The translations under genes and the position numbers were made by a program. Shown piece after piece: positions 8,306-17,872 of a stretch of DNA of 64,000 nt. The stretch covers positions 1 through 64,000 of the forward strand of contig DASTRY010000041.1 in the NCBI GenBank assembly GCA_035760965.1, read 5' to 3'. The first letter of the stretch is position 1. Each line of letters starts with the position of its first letter. The notes beneath the pieces are model-generated. The model ran no database searches. It saw only the letters and a list, made by a program, of their open reading frames with translations, and was not told the DNA's origin. The stretch comes from JADGHX01 sp035760965 (GTDB taxonomy: Bacteria; Pseudomonadota; Gammaproteobacteria; Steroidobacterales; Steroidobacteraceae).

Positions 8306-9592
8306 ATGACTGCCGAACCGAGAGCGAGCGCCGCAGGGAACGCGGAAGGCAAGACGTACACGGGCGCGCTGGTCGTCCTGACTTCGCTGTTCTTCATGTG
8401 GGGGCTCATCACCTCGCTGAACGACATCCTCATTCCGCACCTGAAAGCGGCGTTCGAGCTCAGTTACGTGCAGGTGATGCTCATCCAGTTCTGCTTCTTC
8501 GGTGCGTATTTCGTCACCTCGCTGCCATGGGGCGTGTTCGTCGAGCGTGCCGGTTACAAGACGGGCATCGTCGTCGGCTTGCTCATCGCGGCATTCGGCT
8601 GCGTCATGTTCTACCCGGCGGCCAGCACGCGTTCGTATCCGTTCTTTCTCGGCGCGCTGTTCGTGCTCGCAGCCGGGATTACGCTGCTGCAGGTGGCCGC
8701 GAATCCCTACGTCGCGATTCTCGGGCCGGAGCGCACCGCGTCGAGCCGATTGAATCTGACGCAGGCGTTCAACTCCCTCGGCACGACCATCGGGCCGCGC
8801 CTCGGCACGTATCTCATCCTCGCCGCGCCCGTCGCCGGCACGGGCGCCGCGGCAGCAGCCGAGCAGGCGCACGTCGTGCAGGGGCCGTATCTCGGCCTCG
8901 CCGCCACGCTCTGCGTCATCGCAGTGATCATCGGCCTCGTCCACCTGCCGAAGATCGAAGCGCCGAAGCCCGACGCGGCCACGGGCGGGTTGCTCGAGGA
9001 CGGCCGCAGCATCTGGTCGTATCGTCCGCTCGCGCTGGGAGCGGTGGCCATCTTTCTCTATGTGGGCGCGGAAGTCTCCATCGGCAGCGTGCTCGTCAAT
9101 TTCCTCGAGTTGCCGGAGATCGCAGGGCTCACCGCCGTGGCGGCGGGCGGCTGGCTGTCCTGGTACTGGGGCGGCGCGATGGTCGGACGCTTCATCGGCT
9201 CCTTGCTGCTGCGCTACATGAGGCCGGGCACGCTGCTCGCGTTCAATGCGCTCGCCAACGTCGTGCTGCTCGCGCTTGCGATGATCTTCGCCGGCCGCAC
9301 GGCCATGTGGACGGTCATCGCGATCGGGTTGTTCAACTCGATCATGTTCCCGACCATCTTCACGCTTGCGATCGAAGGACTCGGCAAGCGCACGGGCGAA
9401 GGCTCGGGCATTCTGTGCATGGCCATCGTCGGCGGCGCGATCGTGCCGGTCATCATGGGCTGGATGGCGGATCACGCCGGGCTGCTCTACTCGCTCGCAT
9501 TGCCGCTCGTCTGTTATCTGTACATCGCGTACTACGGCCGCAAGGGACACATCCCCGTTGCGCACGCCGTGCAGGCGCAATCATCGGCGTGA
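8306..9592 (+). CDS. Sugar:proton symporter, FucP/GluP type (MFS, FHS family)
   Basis: Major facilitator of 428 residues with about 12 membrane helices. It is similar to L-fucose/proton symporter FucP and the glucose/galactose transporters GluP. Family marks include FFMWGLITSLNDILIPHLK in helix 1, QFCFFGAYFVTSLPWG in helix 2 and LLQVAANPYVAILGP in helix 4. The start has a good ribosome-binding site (AAGGGG). It would import a hexose or deoxyhexose across the inner membrane. Its stop overlaps the start of the next gene (GTGA), so the two are translationally coupled. The precise sugar cannot be told. Confidence 0.9.
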   Translation: MTAEPRASAAGNAEGKTYTGALVVLTSLFFMWGLITSLNDILIPHLKAAFELSYVQVMLIQFCFFGAYFVTSLPWGVFVERAGYKTGIVVGLLIAAFGCVMFYPAASTRSYPFFLGALFVLAAGITLLQVAANPYVAILGPERTASSRLNLTQAFNSLGTTIGPRLGTYLILAAPVAGTGAAAAAEQAHVVQGPYLGLAATLCVIAVIIGLVHLPKIEAPKPDAATGGLLEDGRSIWSYRPLALGAVAIFLYVGAEVSIGSVLVNFLELPEIAGLTAVAAGGWLSWYWGGAMVGRFIGSLLLRYMRPGTLLAFNALANVVLLALAMIFAGRTAMWTVIAIGLFNSIMFPTIFTLAIEGLGKRTGEGSGILCMAIVGGAIVPVIMGWMADHAGLLYSLALPLVCYLYIAYYGRKGHIPVAHAVQAQSSA

Positions 9593-10509
9593 GCTTCATC
9601 ATCACCGGCGCATCCGGCAGCCTGGGTCGGCTCGCGACGCGGCGCTTGCTCGAGCGCGTGCCGGCGTCCGAGGTCATCCTGGTCACGCGCAAGCCGCACG
9701 AGCTGGCCGCACTCGCGAGGCGCGGCGTCACGGTGCGCTTCGGAGATTTCGATCGCCCCGAGTCGCTGCCCGCGGCGTTCGCGGGCGGCGAGCGGATGCT
9801 CCTGATCAGCACATTGAGCGTCGGGCGCCGCTCCGAACAGCACATCCGCGCGATTCGCGCGGCGATTGCCGCCGGCGTTCGCTACATCGCGTACACCTCG
9901 AGCGGTGGGATGGACGCGCGCAACCCGGCAATGGTCATTCGCGATCATTTGCCGACGGAGCTCATGCTGAAGGATTCAGGGAGCGCGTACACCATACTTC
10001 GCGACAGCCTGTACATCGAAGCGACGCTCTATCAGATCGCACCGCGCGCGCTGGCACTGGGGAAGTGGATTTCGAGCACCGGCGAGGGACGCGTGCCCTT
10101 CGTTGCGAAGGAGGATTGCGCGGCGTGCGCTGTAGAAGTGCTGCTGGACGAGGCGCACGAAGGGCGCACGTATGAGATCACTGGGCCCGAGTTGCTGACG
10201 TATCGCGAGGTAGCGGCGATCGCATCCGAGATCGACGGGCGGCCTCTGGAATACACGCCCGTCGACGACGACGAGATGGCCGCGATGCTCGCCGGCGTCG
10301 GAGTTCCTTGGGACTACACCGAAGGGATGTACACCAAAGGAGTGGGCACGTCGTCGATCAGGGACATCGTTTCGTACGAGCGCGGAGTGCGCGAAGGATT
10401 CTTTGCGATCGAATCACAGGATGTGAGGCGGATACTGGGACGAGCGCCGCTGAAGCTGCGAGATGTCTTCATCGCTCATCGCGAAGTGCTGAAGAATCCC
10501 GCGATCTGA
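9589..10509 (+). CDS. NmrA-like NAD(P)-binding oxidoreductase (quinone reductase 2 type)
   Basis: Protein of 306 residues starting at GTG 9589, which overlaps the TGA of the sugar transporter. It opens with the Rossmann motif FIITGASGSLGRLATRRLL. The pattern of short spacers, YTSSGGMDARNP and a C-terminal region on ELLTYREVAAIASEI is that of the NmrA / NAD(P)H:quinone oxidoreductase QOR2 (YtfG) group. These are soluble NADPH-binding proteins that act as quinone reductases or redox sensors. Coupling to a sugar transporter is uncommon and may be incidental. It lacks the YxxxK catalytic pair of classical SDRs, as is usual in this group. Confidence 0.85.
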   Translation: MSFIITGASGSLGRLATRRLLERVPASEVILVTRKPHELAALARRGVTVRFGDFDRPESLPAAFAGGERMLLISTLSVGRRSEQHIRAIRAAIAAGVRYIAYTSSGGMDARNPAMVIRDHLPTELMLKDSGSAYTILRDSLYIEATLYQIAPRALALGKWISSTGEGRVPFVAKEDCAACAVEVLLDEAHEGRTYEITGPELLTYREVAAIASEIDGRPLEYTPVDDDEMAAMLAGVGVPWDYTEGMYTKGVGTSSIRDIVSYERGVREGFFAIESQDVRRILGRAPLKLRDVFIAHREVLKNPAI

Positions 10510-10682
10510 GGCAGCGGCTCCGCGCGACGCCCCCCGTCGAGTCCGACTCGGCCGCGTCCGCCGCCAAACTAGGGCGCTCGTAGCCTGCCGCTGGTCAACA
10601 TACAGCGCTGGCTTACCGCGATAGGCCGGCCCGCAAAGGCTCCAACCTCTAGGGCGAAGTCGTCAGAGCCAAGCAAGCGCGG

Positions 10683-11726
10683 TCAGTGCGCCCGATATCG
10701 CGCCGCCATTTTCTCCAGCGACACGGGCTTGATCTGCGAAGCACGGCCGGCGCTGCCGAACTCGAGAAAACGCGCCTTGCACACGGCGCGCGCGGCAGCG
10801 GTCGCCTCCTTCAGCGCTTTGCGCGGATCGAACTCGCTCCGGTCTTGCGCAAACGCGCGTCGCATCGCGCCGGTCATCGCGAGGCGGATATCGGTGTCGA
10901 TGTTCACTTTGCGCACACCGTTGCGGATGCCTTCTTGAATCTCCTCGACCGGCACGCCGTACGTCTCCTTGATCTCGCCGCCGTGCTCGCGAATCACCGT
11001 CAGCCACTCTTGCGGTACCGACGACGAACCGTGCATCACGAGGTGCACGTTCGGAATGCGCGCGTGAATCTCCTTGATTCTGTCGATGGCGAGAATGTCG
11101 CCGGTCGGCCGGCGCGAGAACTTGTACGCGCCGTGCGAAGTCCCGATCGCAATGGCCAGCGCGTCCACACCCGTGCGCTCGACGAAGTCCTCCGCCTGCG
11201 CGGGATCGGTGAGCAGCTGCGCGTGCGAGAGCGTTCCCTCCGCGCCCACGCCATCCTCTTCGCCCGCCGTGCCGGATTCGAGCGAACCGAGACATCCGAG
11301 CTCGCCCTCCACCGAGACGCCCACCGCGTGCGCCATCTCCGAGACCTTGCGGGTGACGTCCACGTTGTACTCGTACGTCGACGGCGTCTTCATGTCTTCG
11401 CGCAGCGAACCGTCCATCATGACGCTCGTGAAACCCGAGCGGATCGAGGCCTGGCACACCGCGGGGCCGGAGCCGTGATCCTGATGGAGCACGAGCGGGA
11501 TGTCCGGCCAGATCTCCGCCGCGGCGAGCACGAGATGCCGCAGAAACGCCTCGCCGGCGTATTTGCGCGCGCCCGCGGACGCTTGGAGGATCACCGGGCT
11601 GTCGGTCTCGTCCGCCGCCTGCATGATCGCGTGGATCTGCTCCATGTTGTTCACGTTGAACGCCGGCACGCCATAGTCGTGATCGGCCGCGTGATCGAGC
11701 AGTTGCCGCAAGGACACCAACGCCAT
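10683..11726 (-). CDS. fba: Class II fructose-bisphosphate aldolase
   Basis: Zinc-dependent aldolase of 347 residues, of the long class IIB/Calvin-cycle subtype. It cleaves fructose 1,6-bisphosphate to dihydroxyacetone phosphate and glyceraldehyde 3-phosphate in glycolysis/gluconeogenesis. Visible marks are YGVPAFNVNNMEQ at the N-terminus, the metal-binding LHQDHG, the FTSVMMDGS segment, the second metal ligands in EGELG and the HGSSSVPQ loop. It ends with NIDTDIRLAMTGAMRR, which binds substrate phosphate. It begins with a purine-rich GGAGA ribosome-binding site. It is alone on the minus strand, convergent with the NmrA-like gene. No Calvin-cycle neighbours are visible, so a glycolytic role is likelier. 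Confidence 0.95.
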   Translation of the reverse strand: MALVSLRQLLDHAADHDYGVPAFNVNNMEQIHAIMQAADETDSPVILQASAGARKYAGEAFLRHLVLAAAEIWPDIPLVLHQDHGSGPAVCQASIRSGFTSVMMDGSLREDMKTPSTYEYNVDVTRKVSEMAHAVGVSVEGELGCLGSLESGTAGEEDGVGAEGTLSHAQLLTDPAQAEDFVERTGVDALAIAIGTSHGAYKFSRRPTGDILAIDRIKEIHARIPNVHLVMHGSSSVPQEWLTVIREHGGEIKETYGVPVEEIQEGIRNGVRKVNIDTDIRLAMTGAMRRAFAQDRSEFDPRKALKEATAAARAVCKARFLEFGSAGRASQIKPVSLEKMAARYRAH

Positions 11727-11969
11727 AGCCGTCTCCGGGAACGAACACGTGTCGGCGAAGATAGTCAGCGCGAGCCGTACAGAGCCAGTGAGAGATTCTT
11801 AAGCGGCGGTTTAGTTTTGCTGGCACGCCACGGGCGAGGGCCGTCAAGCTGACGCAGCTCGCCGACACGCGCGAGCGCGCTCGGGCACGCCGTTTGTTGG
11901 CGAAAATCTCGACGCGCAGTGGCATAGTGTCACCTCGCGGACCCGTAGAATCTCAGTGAGAAGCGGCGC

Positions 11970-13871
11970 ATGGTTGGATCGATACAAAAGCGCATTGGAG
12001 TCACACTGGCCGCCCTCGCGGCGCTAGTGTTCCTCGGGGGCTGCGATACGCGTGTGAGCGCCACTGCTGCGACGAACGCACCCGTTCAGTACTCGCACGT
12101 CTACGTCACGATCTCGGAAGTCTGGGTCAATGCGAGCGCGACGGCCGGCCCCGATGATGCCGCGTGGATCAAGACGACTCTCGATACGCCGCAGACGATC
12201 GATCTCGCGGCGCTGACGAACGGGAATCTCGCGGAATTCGCGAGCGAGCTTCCGGTGCCGACGGGCGCTTACAATCAGTTACGCCTGTTCCTCGTCGACA
12301 CGAACGCGGCACTCACGTCGTCCGCGCAGAGCGCCGGCGCCCAGTTCAACAACGAAGTCGATTACTTCGACGCCTCCGGTGTCGCGCGCACCGCGCCGCT
12401 CGCCGTCCCCAATGCGGCGAACGGCGTCTCGGTGCCGATCAAGCTGGACGTGTTGACGTCGCGGGACGCCATTTTCGCTGCGTTGGCGGCGGCCAACACC
12501 AGCACGGGCAGCAACGGGCTCTTCAACAACGGCACGAACAGCTCGTTCACGAACGGTGGGTTCACGAGCGGCACCACGACGAACACCACGACGAGCGCGG
12601 TTTGCGATCCGCTCAGCGCGCAGTACAACCCGACGCTGTGCCAGCAGCAGATGATCTCGCAGCCGACAACCCCGACGACGCCAACGACGACCACGACCGC
12701 CGCGGGCAGCAAGGGCTTCGGCACCACCACCGCGACCGCCGCCGTGGTGCTCGATGCCGGCCGCGATCTCGCCCGTTTCGCCTACTCCAACGTCGTCGGC
12801 TTCACGCTGAACGCGCAACTTTCGGGCGTCGATCTCGCAAACGTCGGCACCATTCGCAGTCAGCTCGACATCTCCGCGCTGACGCTCGATCCCAACGCGA
12901 GCCGGCCGGACGTCCAGGTCACCGCCACCGCGCCCGACAGCGCCAAGACGCGCAACCTGCCCGTGCTCAGCGCGCCGCTGCGCGCAGACGGCACGTTCAT
13001 CCTCTATCCCTTTCCCGTAGGGAAGAATTCGCCGACGACCTACGACCTGGTCGTTCATGGCCCCGGCATTCAGACGATGATCATCAAGTCGGTTCCGGTA
13101 CAGCCCGGCTCGCCGACTTCGGCCGCCACCGTGAATCTCAACAACGCCGCGGTCGCCCCGGCTGCAGCGACCTATCCGGTGAATGTCGCGCCGGCGAGTC
13201 CAGTCGCCGCGCGCGGTGCGCACATCGGCTTCTATCAGACGCTCAGCGGATCCGGTGAGCTGCCCTACCTCATCGAAGAGCGCGCCGTGGACCCGGTGAG
13301 CGGGCTCTTCGCCCTCGACCAGGTTCTCCCCAACGATGTCATCGCATCCGGCACGTTCAGCTCGGGGGCGAACCTCACGCTGACGACCTCCGTGCCGACC
13401 GAAGGCACCGGCGCGTACCGGATCGCCGCCTCCGGAGCGGTGTTCGGCCAGGGCGATTTCGGCGGCACCGTCACGCCGCCGGCGAGCACGACGACCACCA
13501 CGACGACGTTCACGGCTCCGACATTGAACGTCCCGAGCGGCGCGACGTCGGGAACCCTCACCGCGAACATCACCGTGGCCGGCCCACAGAAGTACGACAA
13601 GGGGATCGTCCTGGTCACACACGACGGCGCCATCGTGTCGGCGACCGCGCTCGATTCGCTGCTCGTGCCGGCGCAGGCCTCCGGAACCCTGACGATCAGT
13701 CCGATTCCGGCGGGCGCCGCGGACGCGTCCTTCGACGCGGGCACCTATTCGGCGGAAGTCTGGGTCTGGAATTCGATCGATCCGACCGGAACATTCTCGA
13801 GGCAGCCCGCGACCGAGCTGATCGACCTGCGGGCGACCGACGCGGCGACCGCGGCGCTGACCGTCAACTAG
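11970..13871 (+). CDS. DUF4382-type lipoprotein
   Basis: Exported lipoprotein of 633 residues. It has a signal peptide with lipobox LGGC (cysteine near residue 28), so it is probably anchored in the outer or inner membrane. The first 130 residues after the Cys resemble DUF4382 (VYVTISEVWVNA..., then IDLAAL, LPVPTGAYNQLRLFL), a beta-sandwich domain of unknown role. A low-complexity stretch rich in Asn, Thr and Gly follows at about residues 170-250, with TTT runs that recur near 510. The rest looks like repeated beta-rich extracellular domains. It is alone between the divergent aldolase gene and the SCO gene. Ligand or function unknown. Confidence 0.8.
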   Translation: MVGSIQKRIGVTLAALAALVFLGGCDTRVSATAATNAPVQYSHVYVTISEVWVNASATAGPDDAAWIKTTLDTPQTIDLAALTNGNLAEFASELPVPTGAYNQLRLFLVDTNAALTSSAQSAGAQFNNEVDYFDASGVARTAPLAVPNAANGVSVPIKLDVLTSRDAIFAALAAANTSTGSNGLFNNGTNSSFTNGGFTSGTTTNTTTSAVCDPLSAQYNPTLCQQQMISQPTTPTTPTTTTTAAGSKGFGTTTATAAVVLDAGRDLARFAYSNVVGFTLNAQLSGVDLANVGTIRSQLDISALTLDPNASRPDVQVTATAPDSAKTRNLPVLSAPLRADGTFILYPFPVGKNSPTTYDLVVHGPGIQTMIIKSVPVQPGSPTSAATVNLNNAAVAPAAATYPVNVAPASPVAARGAHIGFYQTLSGSGELPYLIEERAVDPVSGLFALDQVLPNDVIASGTFSSGANLTLTTSVPTEGTGAYRIAASGAVFGQGDFGGTVTPPASTTTTTTTFTAPTLNVPSGATSGTLTANITVAGPQKYDKGIVLVTHDGAIVSATALDSLLVPAQASGTLTISPIPAGAADASFDAGTYSAEVWVWNSIDPTGTFSRQPATELIDLRATDAATAALTVN

Positions 13872-14186
13872 CGGCCTGGCCGGCGCGCCGCCGGCGCGCG
13901 TCGCCCATCCTGTCGCCCTTCTTTACACGTCCGCGACGTGGGTCGCGCCGTAGCCGCGCAACTCCTTGACGCGCACGGCGCCTCGCTCCGGTGGCATGGC
14001 GGTTGCTTTCTTCGCGATACAGCCCGGCCGTCGCGCTTGGACGGTCCTGCGCTAAAAAAAGAACACCGGGATCTTTCGTGCCTGTGAACCGCACGGCGTA
14101 CACGTGTCATGGCGTGTCCAGCTCGATCAGGGGCAGGCGCGCGCTGCCTCCCGTGTGACCATCGTCGATCAGCATTCGTGACGAGG
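13872..14186. other. Intergenic region with GC-rich stem-loop
   Basis: No gene recognised. Just after the lipoprotein stop, GCCGGCG-CGC-CGCCGGC (13879-13895) forms a 7-bp hairpin that may help termination, though no T-run follows immediately. A minus-strand open frame (13864-14103) has random Arg-rich composition and was not accepted. Confidence 0.4.
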
Positions 14187-15131
14187 ATGAAGCAGAAAAC
14201 TGGCGGGTCTGGTGGTGGGTTCGGCGTCTGTGGTGGTCGCTGGCTCGCTGCCAGACTCGCCGCTCGGGGCGCAGCCGTTGGCCTGGTCGCGGTCGCCGCG
14301 ATGGTGGCTTCCGCGGCGACCGGAGCACCGCGGGCCGACGCTGCCGCGGATGCCGGCGTACCCGTCCTCATAGCGACAAGCGCGGACGCGGATGCGCGCA
14401 TGCCCGTCCTCGCCACACCGAGCGCTCGCGCCGCTGCAAGACCGCCGATGGTCACGGGGGCGGCACTCGGAGCGGCCCCGGTCCTGTCCGGCGCAGCGCT
14501 CGCCACGCGGACACCGTTCGCGCCGGATACGACGATGGGTGCCGCGAGGCCGGCGCGCACGATGGTCATCGATCCACCGCGCGCCATCCGCGATTTCGCG
14601 CTCACCAACGAGGACGGCAAGCCGGCGCGGCTCTCCGAGCTGGCCGGCGCACCGGTTCTGGTGTACTTCGGCTTCGCGCATTGCCTCTCGATCTGTCCGG
14701 CCGCGCTCACCCAGTTGCGCCGCCTCGAACTCAACCATGCGCGCGAGCTGGGGCGCACCCGCATCGTGGTCATCAGCGTGGATGGCGAGCGCGATACGCC
14801 CGCCGCGCTCTCCGAGTGGCTCAAGCCGATCTCGCCGACGTTCATCGGTCTCACCGGACCGAGCAACGCCGTGCACGAGATCGCCGCGCAGTTCTCGGCC
14901 CCGTTCTTCAAGGGCGTGACGCAACCCTCTGGCGACTATCTGGTCGAGCACAATTCGCAGGTGTTCCTGCTCGATTCGGAGGCCCGGCTGCGCGCGACGT
15001 TCATCGACGCGCCGGCGGAAACGATGGCCGAGGTGACGCAATCCGTGGCCGCCGAGTCGGAGCCGCAAGACGCGCGGGCGAGCGACGCCCAGTCGTCGCG
15101 ATCGAGGACGGAACGATCGGCGCGCCGGTGA
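14187..15131 (+). CDS. SCO1/SenC-family copper/redox protein
   Basis: Exported thioredoxin-fold protein of 314 residues from the ATG at 14187. An ATG at 14109 would add 26 unlikely residues. A hydrophobic segment (AAVGLVAVAAMVASAA) serves as signal anchor, followed by an Ala-rich linker of about 80 residues. The SCO domain has the CxxxC copper site CLSIC (Cys166, Cys170), preceded by LVYFGFAH, and the distal histidine in VEHNSQVFLLD (His255). SCO proteins deliver copper to cytochrome oxidase or act as periplasmic thiol-disulfide reductants. No oxidase genes are nearby. The Ala-rich linker and the Arg/Ser-rich tail are unusual additions. Confidence 0.85.
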   Translation: MKQKTGGSGGGFGVCGGRWLAARLAARGAAVGLVAVAAMVASAATGAPRADAAADAGVPVLIATSADADARMPVLATPSARAAARPPMVTGAALGAAPVLSGAALATRTPFAPDTTMGAARPARTMVIDPPRAIRDFALTNEDGKPARLSELAGAPVLVYFGFAHCLSICPAALTQLRRLELNHARELGRTRIVVISVDGERDTPAALSEWLKPISPTFIGLTGPSNAVHEIAAQFSAPFFKGVTQPSGDYLVEHNSQVFLLDSEARLRATFIDAPAETMAEVTQSVAAESEPQDARASDAQSSRSRTERSARR

Positions 15132-15253
15132 AGGGCGCCACAGCAATCGCCAATCGCCAATCGACGCGATACGCTCACGCGCGGGAGCCCCGGTCGGCAA
15201 CGACCTGCAGCTCGATGACAGCGCCCCGCACGCTCCCGCGCTATTCTCATTGC

Positions 15254-16924
15254 ATGAAAGAACGCCGTTCTGCATCCGTCGGCATCGTCGGCGGCGGCCC
15301 CGTCGGCCTGTGTCTCGCGATCGATCTCGCCTGGCGCGGCATCGACGTTGCTGTCATCGAGCAGCGCTACCCGGCCGAGCCGCCGAGCGTAAAGTGCAAT
15401 CACATCTCCTCGCGCACGATGGAGATTTTCCGGCGCCTCGGCGTCGTCCGCGAGATTCGCGACGCCGGCTTGCCGCACGACTACCCGAACGACGTCGTGT
15501 TTCGCACGCGCGCGACCGGTTACGAGCTCACGCGCATCCCGATTCCTTGCCGGCGCGACCGGTACAGCTCGAAGTCCGGCCCGGACACCTCATGGCCGAC
15601 ACCCGAGCCCGCGCATCGGATCAATCAGATCTTCTTCGAGCCCATCCTCTTCCGCCACGCGAAGCAGATGGCGAAGATCACGCTCATCAACCGCGCACGG
15701 GCCGACGCCTTCGACCAAACCCAGGACGGCGTGCACGTGAGAGCCACCGATCTCGACTCGGGCGGCTCCTTCACGCTCGACTGTCGATATCTCGTCGGCT
15801 GTGACGGCGGACGTTCCGGCGTGCGCCGGCAAATGGGCGCCAGACTCGCGGGCGACGAAGTCATCCAGCGCGTGCAGTCGAGCTACATCCGCGCGCCGAC
15901 ACTCCTGGCGCTGATCACGCCGCCGCCTGCGTGGATGAGCTATCTCTACAACCCCGAGCGCGCCGGCAATCTCATCGCGATCGACGGGCACGAGAAATGG
16001 CTGATCCACAACTATCTGCTGCCACACGAACAAGACTTCGAAGCAGTCGACCGGGATCGCTGCATTCGCACGTTGCTCGGCGTCGGCAGCGACTTCCAGT
16101 ACGAGCTGCTCGCGAAGGAGGATTGGGTCGGCCGCCGCCTCGTCGCGAACCGCTTGCGCGAGCGACGCGTGTTCATTTGCGGAGATGCCGCGCACCTGTG
16201 GGTGCCCTACGCGGGGTACGGCATGAATGCCGGTATCGCCGACGCGATGAACCTGTCGTGGCAGTTGGCCGCTCACCTGAAAGGCTGGGCGCCTGAAGCG
16301 ATCCTCGATGCGTATCAGCGGGAGCGTCTGCCGATCACGGATCAAGTGTCCCGGTTCGCGATGAAACACGCCGAAGGCGCCATTCACGAACGCACTCACC
16401 TGCCGCCCGAGATCGAAGAGGACTCGCCCGTCGGCGCGGCGGCGCGTGCGCGTGTAGGCAAGGCGGCCTACGAGCTCAACGTTCAGCAGTTCGCGTGCGC
16501 GGGGCTCAACTACGGGTACTTCTACGACGCGTCGCCGATCATTGCTTACGACGATGAGGCGCCGCCGCACTACACGATGCACGACTACACGCCTTCGACC
16601 GTGCCGGGTTGCCGAACGCCGCACATCTGGCTCGCGGACGGTCGGTCGCTGTACGACGCAATGGGGCCGGACTACACGCTGCTTCGGTTCGACCCGTCGC
16701 TCGATGTGACGCCGTTGACGCGCGCGGCGTCGGAGTGCGGCCTGCCGCTCGCGGTGCTCGATGTTCGCTCGCGAGAGTCAACCCCGCTCTATCGGCACAA
16801 GTTGCTCTTGAGCAGACCGGATCAGCACGTCGCCTGGCGCGGAGATGCCGTGCCTGCGCAACCGCGAGAATTGCTGGATCTCGTGCGCGGCGCGGGTCGC
16901 CAGGCTGCGAACACCTCGAGTTGA
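15254..16924 (+). CDS. FAD-dependent aromatic-type monooxygenase
   Basis: Class A flavoprotein hydroxylase of 556 residues (PheA/TfdB/MhpA group). It uses FAD and NAD(P)H to hydroxylate aromatic or related substrates. The N-terminal dinucleotide fold is GIVGGGPVGLCLAIDLA. The middle holds a DG-type motif (YLVGCDGGRSGVRRQ). The second FAD motif is FICGDAAHLWVPYAGYGMNAGIADAMNL. The last 150 residues form the thioredoxin-like C-terminal domain of this group. The start ATG at 15254 lacks a clear ribosome-binding site but begins exactly at the domain. It lies 120 bases after the SCO gene. Substrate unknown; the nearby hydrolase/uptake genes hint at a catabolic setting. Confidence 0.88.
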   Translation: MKERRSASVGIVGGGPVGLCLAIDLAWRGIDVAVIEQRYPAEPPSVKCNHISSRTMEIFRRLGVVREIRDAGLPHDYPNDVVFRTRATGYELTRIPIPCRRDRYSSKSGPDTSWPTPEPAHRINQIFFEPILFRHAKQMAKITLINRARADAFDQTQDGVHVRATDLDSGGSFTLDCRYLVGCDGGRSGVRRQMGARLAGDEVIQRVQSSYIRAPTLLALITPPPAWMSYLYNPERAGNLIAIDGHEKWLIHNYLLPHEQDFEAVDRDRCIRTLLGVGSDFQYELLAKEDWVGRRLVANRLRERRVFICGDAAHLWVPYAGYGMNAGIADAMNLSWQLAAHLKGWAPEAILDAYQRERLPITDQVSRFAMKHAEGAIHERTHLPPEIEEDSPVGAAARARVGKAAYELNVQQFACAGLNYGYFYDASPIIAYDDEAPPHYTMHDYTPSTVPGCRTPHIWLADGRSLYDAMGPDYTLLRFDPSLDVTPLTRAASECGLPLAVLDVRSRESTPLYRHKLLLSRPDQHVAWRGDAVPAQPRELLDLVRGAGRQAANTSS

Positions 16925-17056
16925 CTCAGGCGTATTTCGCGCGCGACCAACGCTGCCCGTCCGGGCAATACCGGACGCGGTTGGCAGCCAGCGATCTCCC
17001 GGACTCCACGCCTGGCGCACTCCGCAGCGGCGAACGAAGAACCTTCGGGTCGCCTC

Positions 17057-17872
17057 TCACGGCCTGCTGATCTTGCGCAATTCTCCCGAGCGAATGCGCG
17101 CGAACTTGCCATCGCGCAGCTCGTACAGCACCACCGTGTTGATGAACAGCCGCCCGCCCTTCTTCATCGGACCCGCCGTGAAATCCGGCAAATCTTCCAG
17201 CGCCTCGAATTCCGATTGGAGCTCCGCGGCGAGCTGATTGCCGACGGTCGCGACGTTGTTGATCTGGATCGTCCGGCGCGTCGTCGCCTTCACGCCGCGA
17301 TAGAAGTCGAAGATGGCCTGCCGGCCACGCAGCTCGCGCTTGCCCGCGATCACCAGCGTGACGTCATCGTGATAGAAATCGCCGAAGCCGGTGTAATCGT
17401 CCCGGTTGAACGCGTCGATATACGCGGCGAAGCGTTCCGACGTCATGCCGACATCCGGTTTCGCCACGGTGTCCGGCGCGATCTCGCCCGGTTCCAGGAT
17501 GCGATAGCGCGCGGCGCGGATGCGCGTGAACTGATCGCCCGCAACGTCATACCAGATGAAGTTCTGCGAGCGACGCGTGTCGCCGCGCTTGAACGCGCCG
17601 GTCGGAAAGTCCGGCCAGTCTTCGAGCGCGTGCAACTCGGTTTCGACGTCGGCGACGAGGGCGTGCTCGGTCGCGATGACGCCGTGAACGGTCAGTGTCT
17701 CGCGCAGGCGCCGCTTGACGCCGCGATAGAACTCGACGATCGCGTCGCGGCCATGGAGCTCGGCGGCGCGGCCGACGAAGTGCACTTCATCCGCGTAGAA
17801 GCGGGAGTAACCCTTTGCGTCATTGCGATTGAACGCCGCGATGTAAGAGCGGAAGTCGGCTTCGGTCAGCAT
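17057..17872 (-). CDS. Tandem SnoaL/NTF2-like protein
   Basis: Protein of 271 residues made of two copies of the same alpha/beta-barrel domain, roughly residues 1-130 and 142-271. The copies match closely: FRSYIAAFNRNDAKGYSRFY versus FAAYIDAFNRDDYTGFGDFY, and GRDAIVEFYRGVK versus GRQAIFDFYRGVK. SnoaL-like domains bind small hydrophobic molecules and act as cyclases, isomerases or hydratases. The duplication has clearly diverged, so the copies may have different tasks. Its ATG overlaps the stop of the CocE-type hydrolase by 7 bases, so the two form one operon. No signal peptide. Substrate unknown. Confidence 0.85.
   Translation of the reverse strand: MLTEADFRSYIAAFNRNDAKGYSRFYADEVHFVGRAAELHGRDAIVEFYRGVKRRLRETLTVHGVIATEHALVADVETELHALEDWPDFPTGAFKRGDTRRSQNFIWYDVAGDQFTRIRAARYRILEPGEIAPDTVAKPDVGMTSERFAAYIDAFNRDDYTGFGDFYHDDVTLVIAGKRELRGRQAIFDFYRGVKATTRRTIQINNVATVGNQLAAELQSEFEALEDLPDFTAGPMKKGGRLFINTVVLYELRDGKFARIRSGELRKISRP

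Noticed and set aside
12279..13622. 447-codon minus-strand frame opposite the DUF4382 lipoprotein
   Set aside because: Arg/Gly/Ala-rich shadow. The plus strand has a signal peptide, lipobox and DUF4382-like domain.
13864..14103. 79-codon minus-strand frame between the lipoprotein and SCO genes
   Set aside because: No ribosome-binding site, random Arg-rich sequence, no family similarity.
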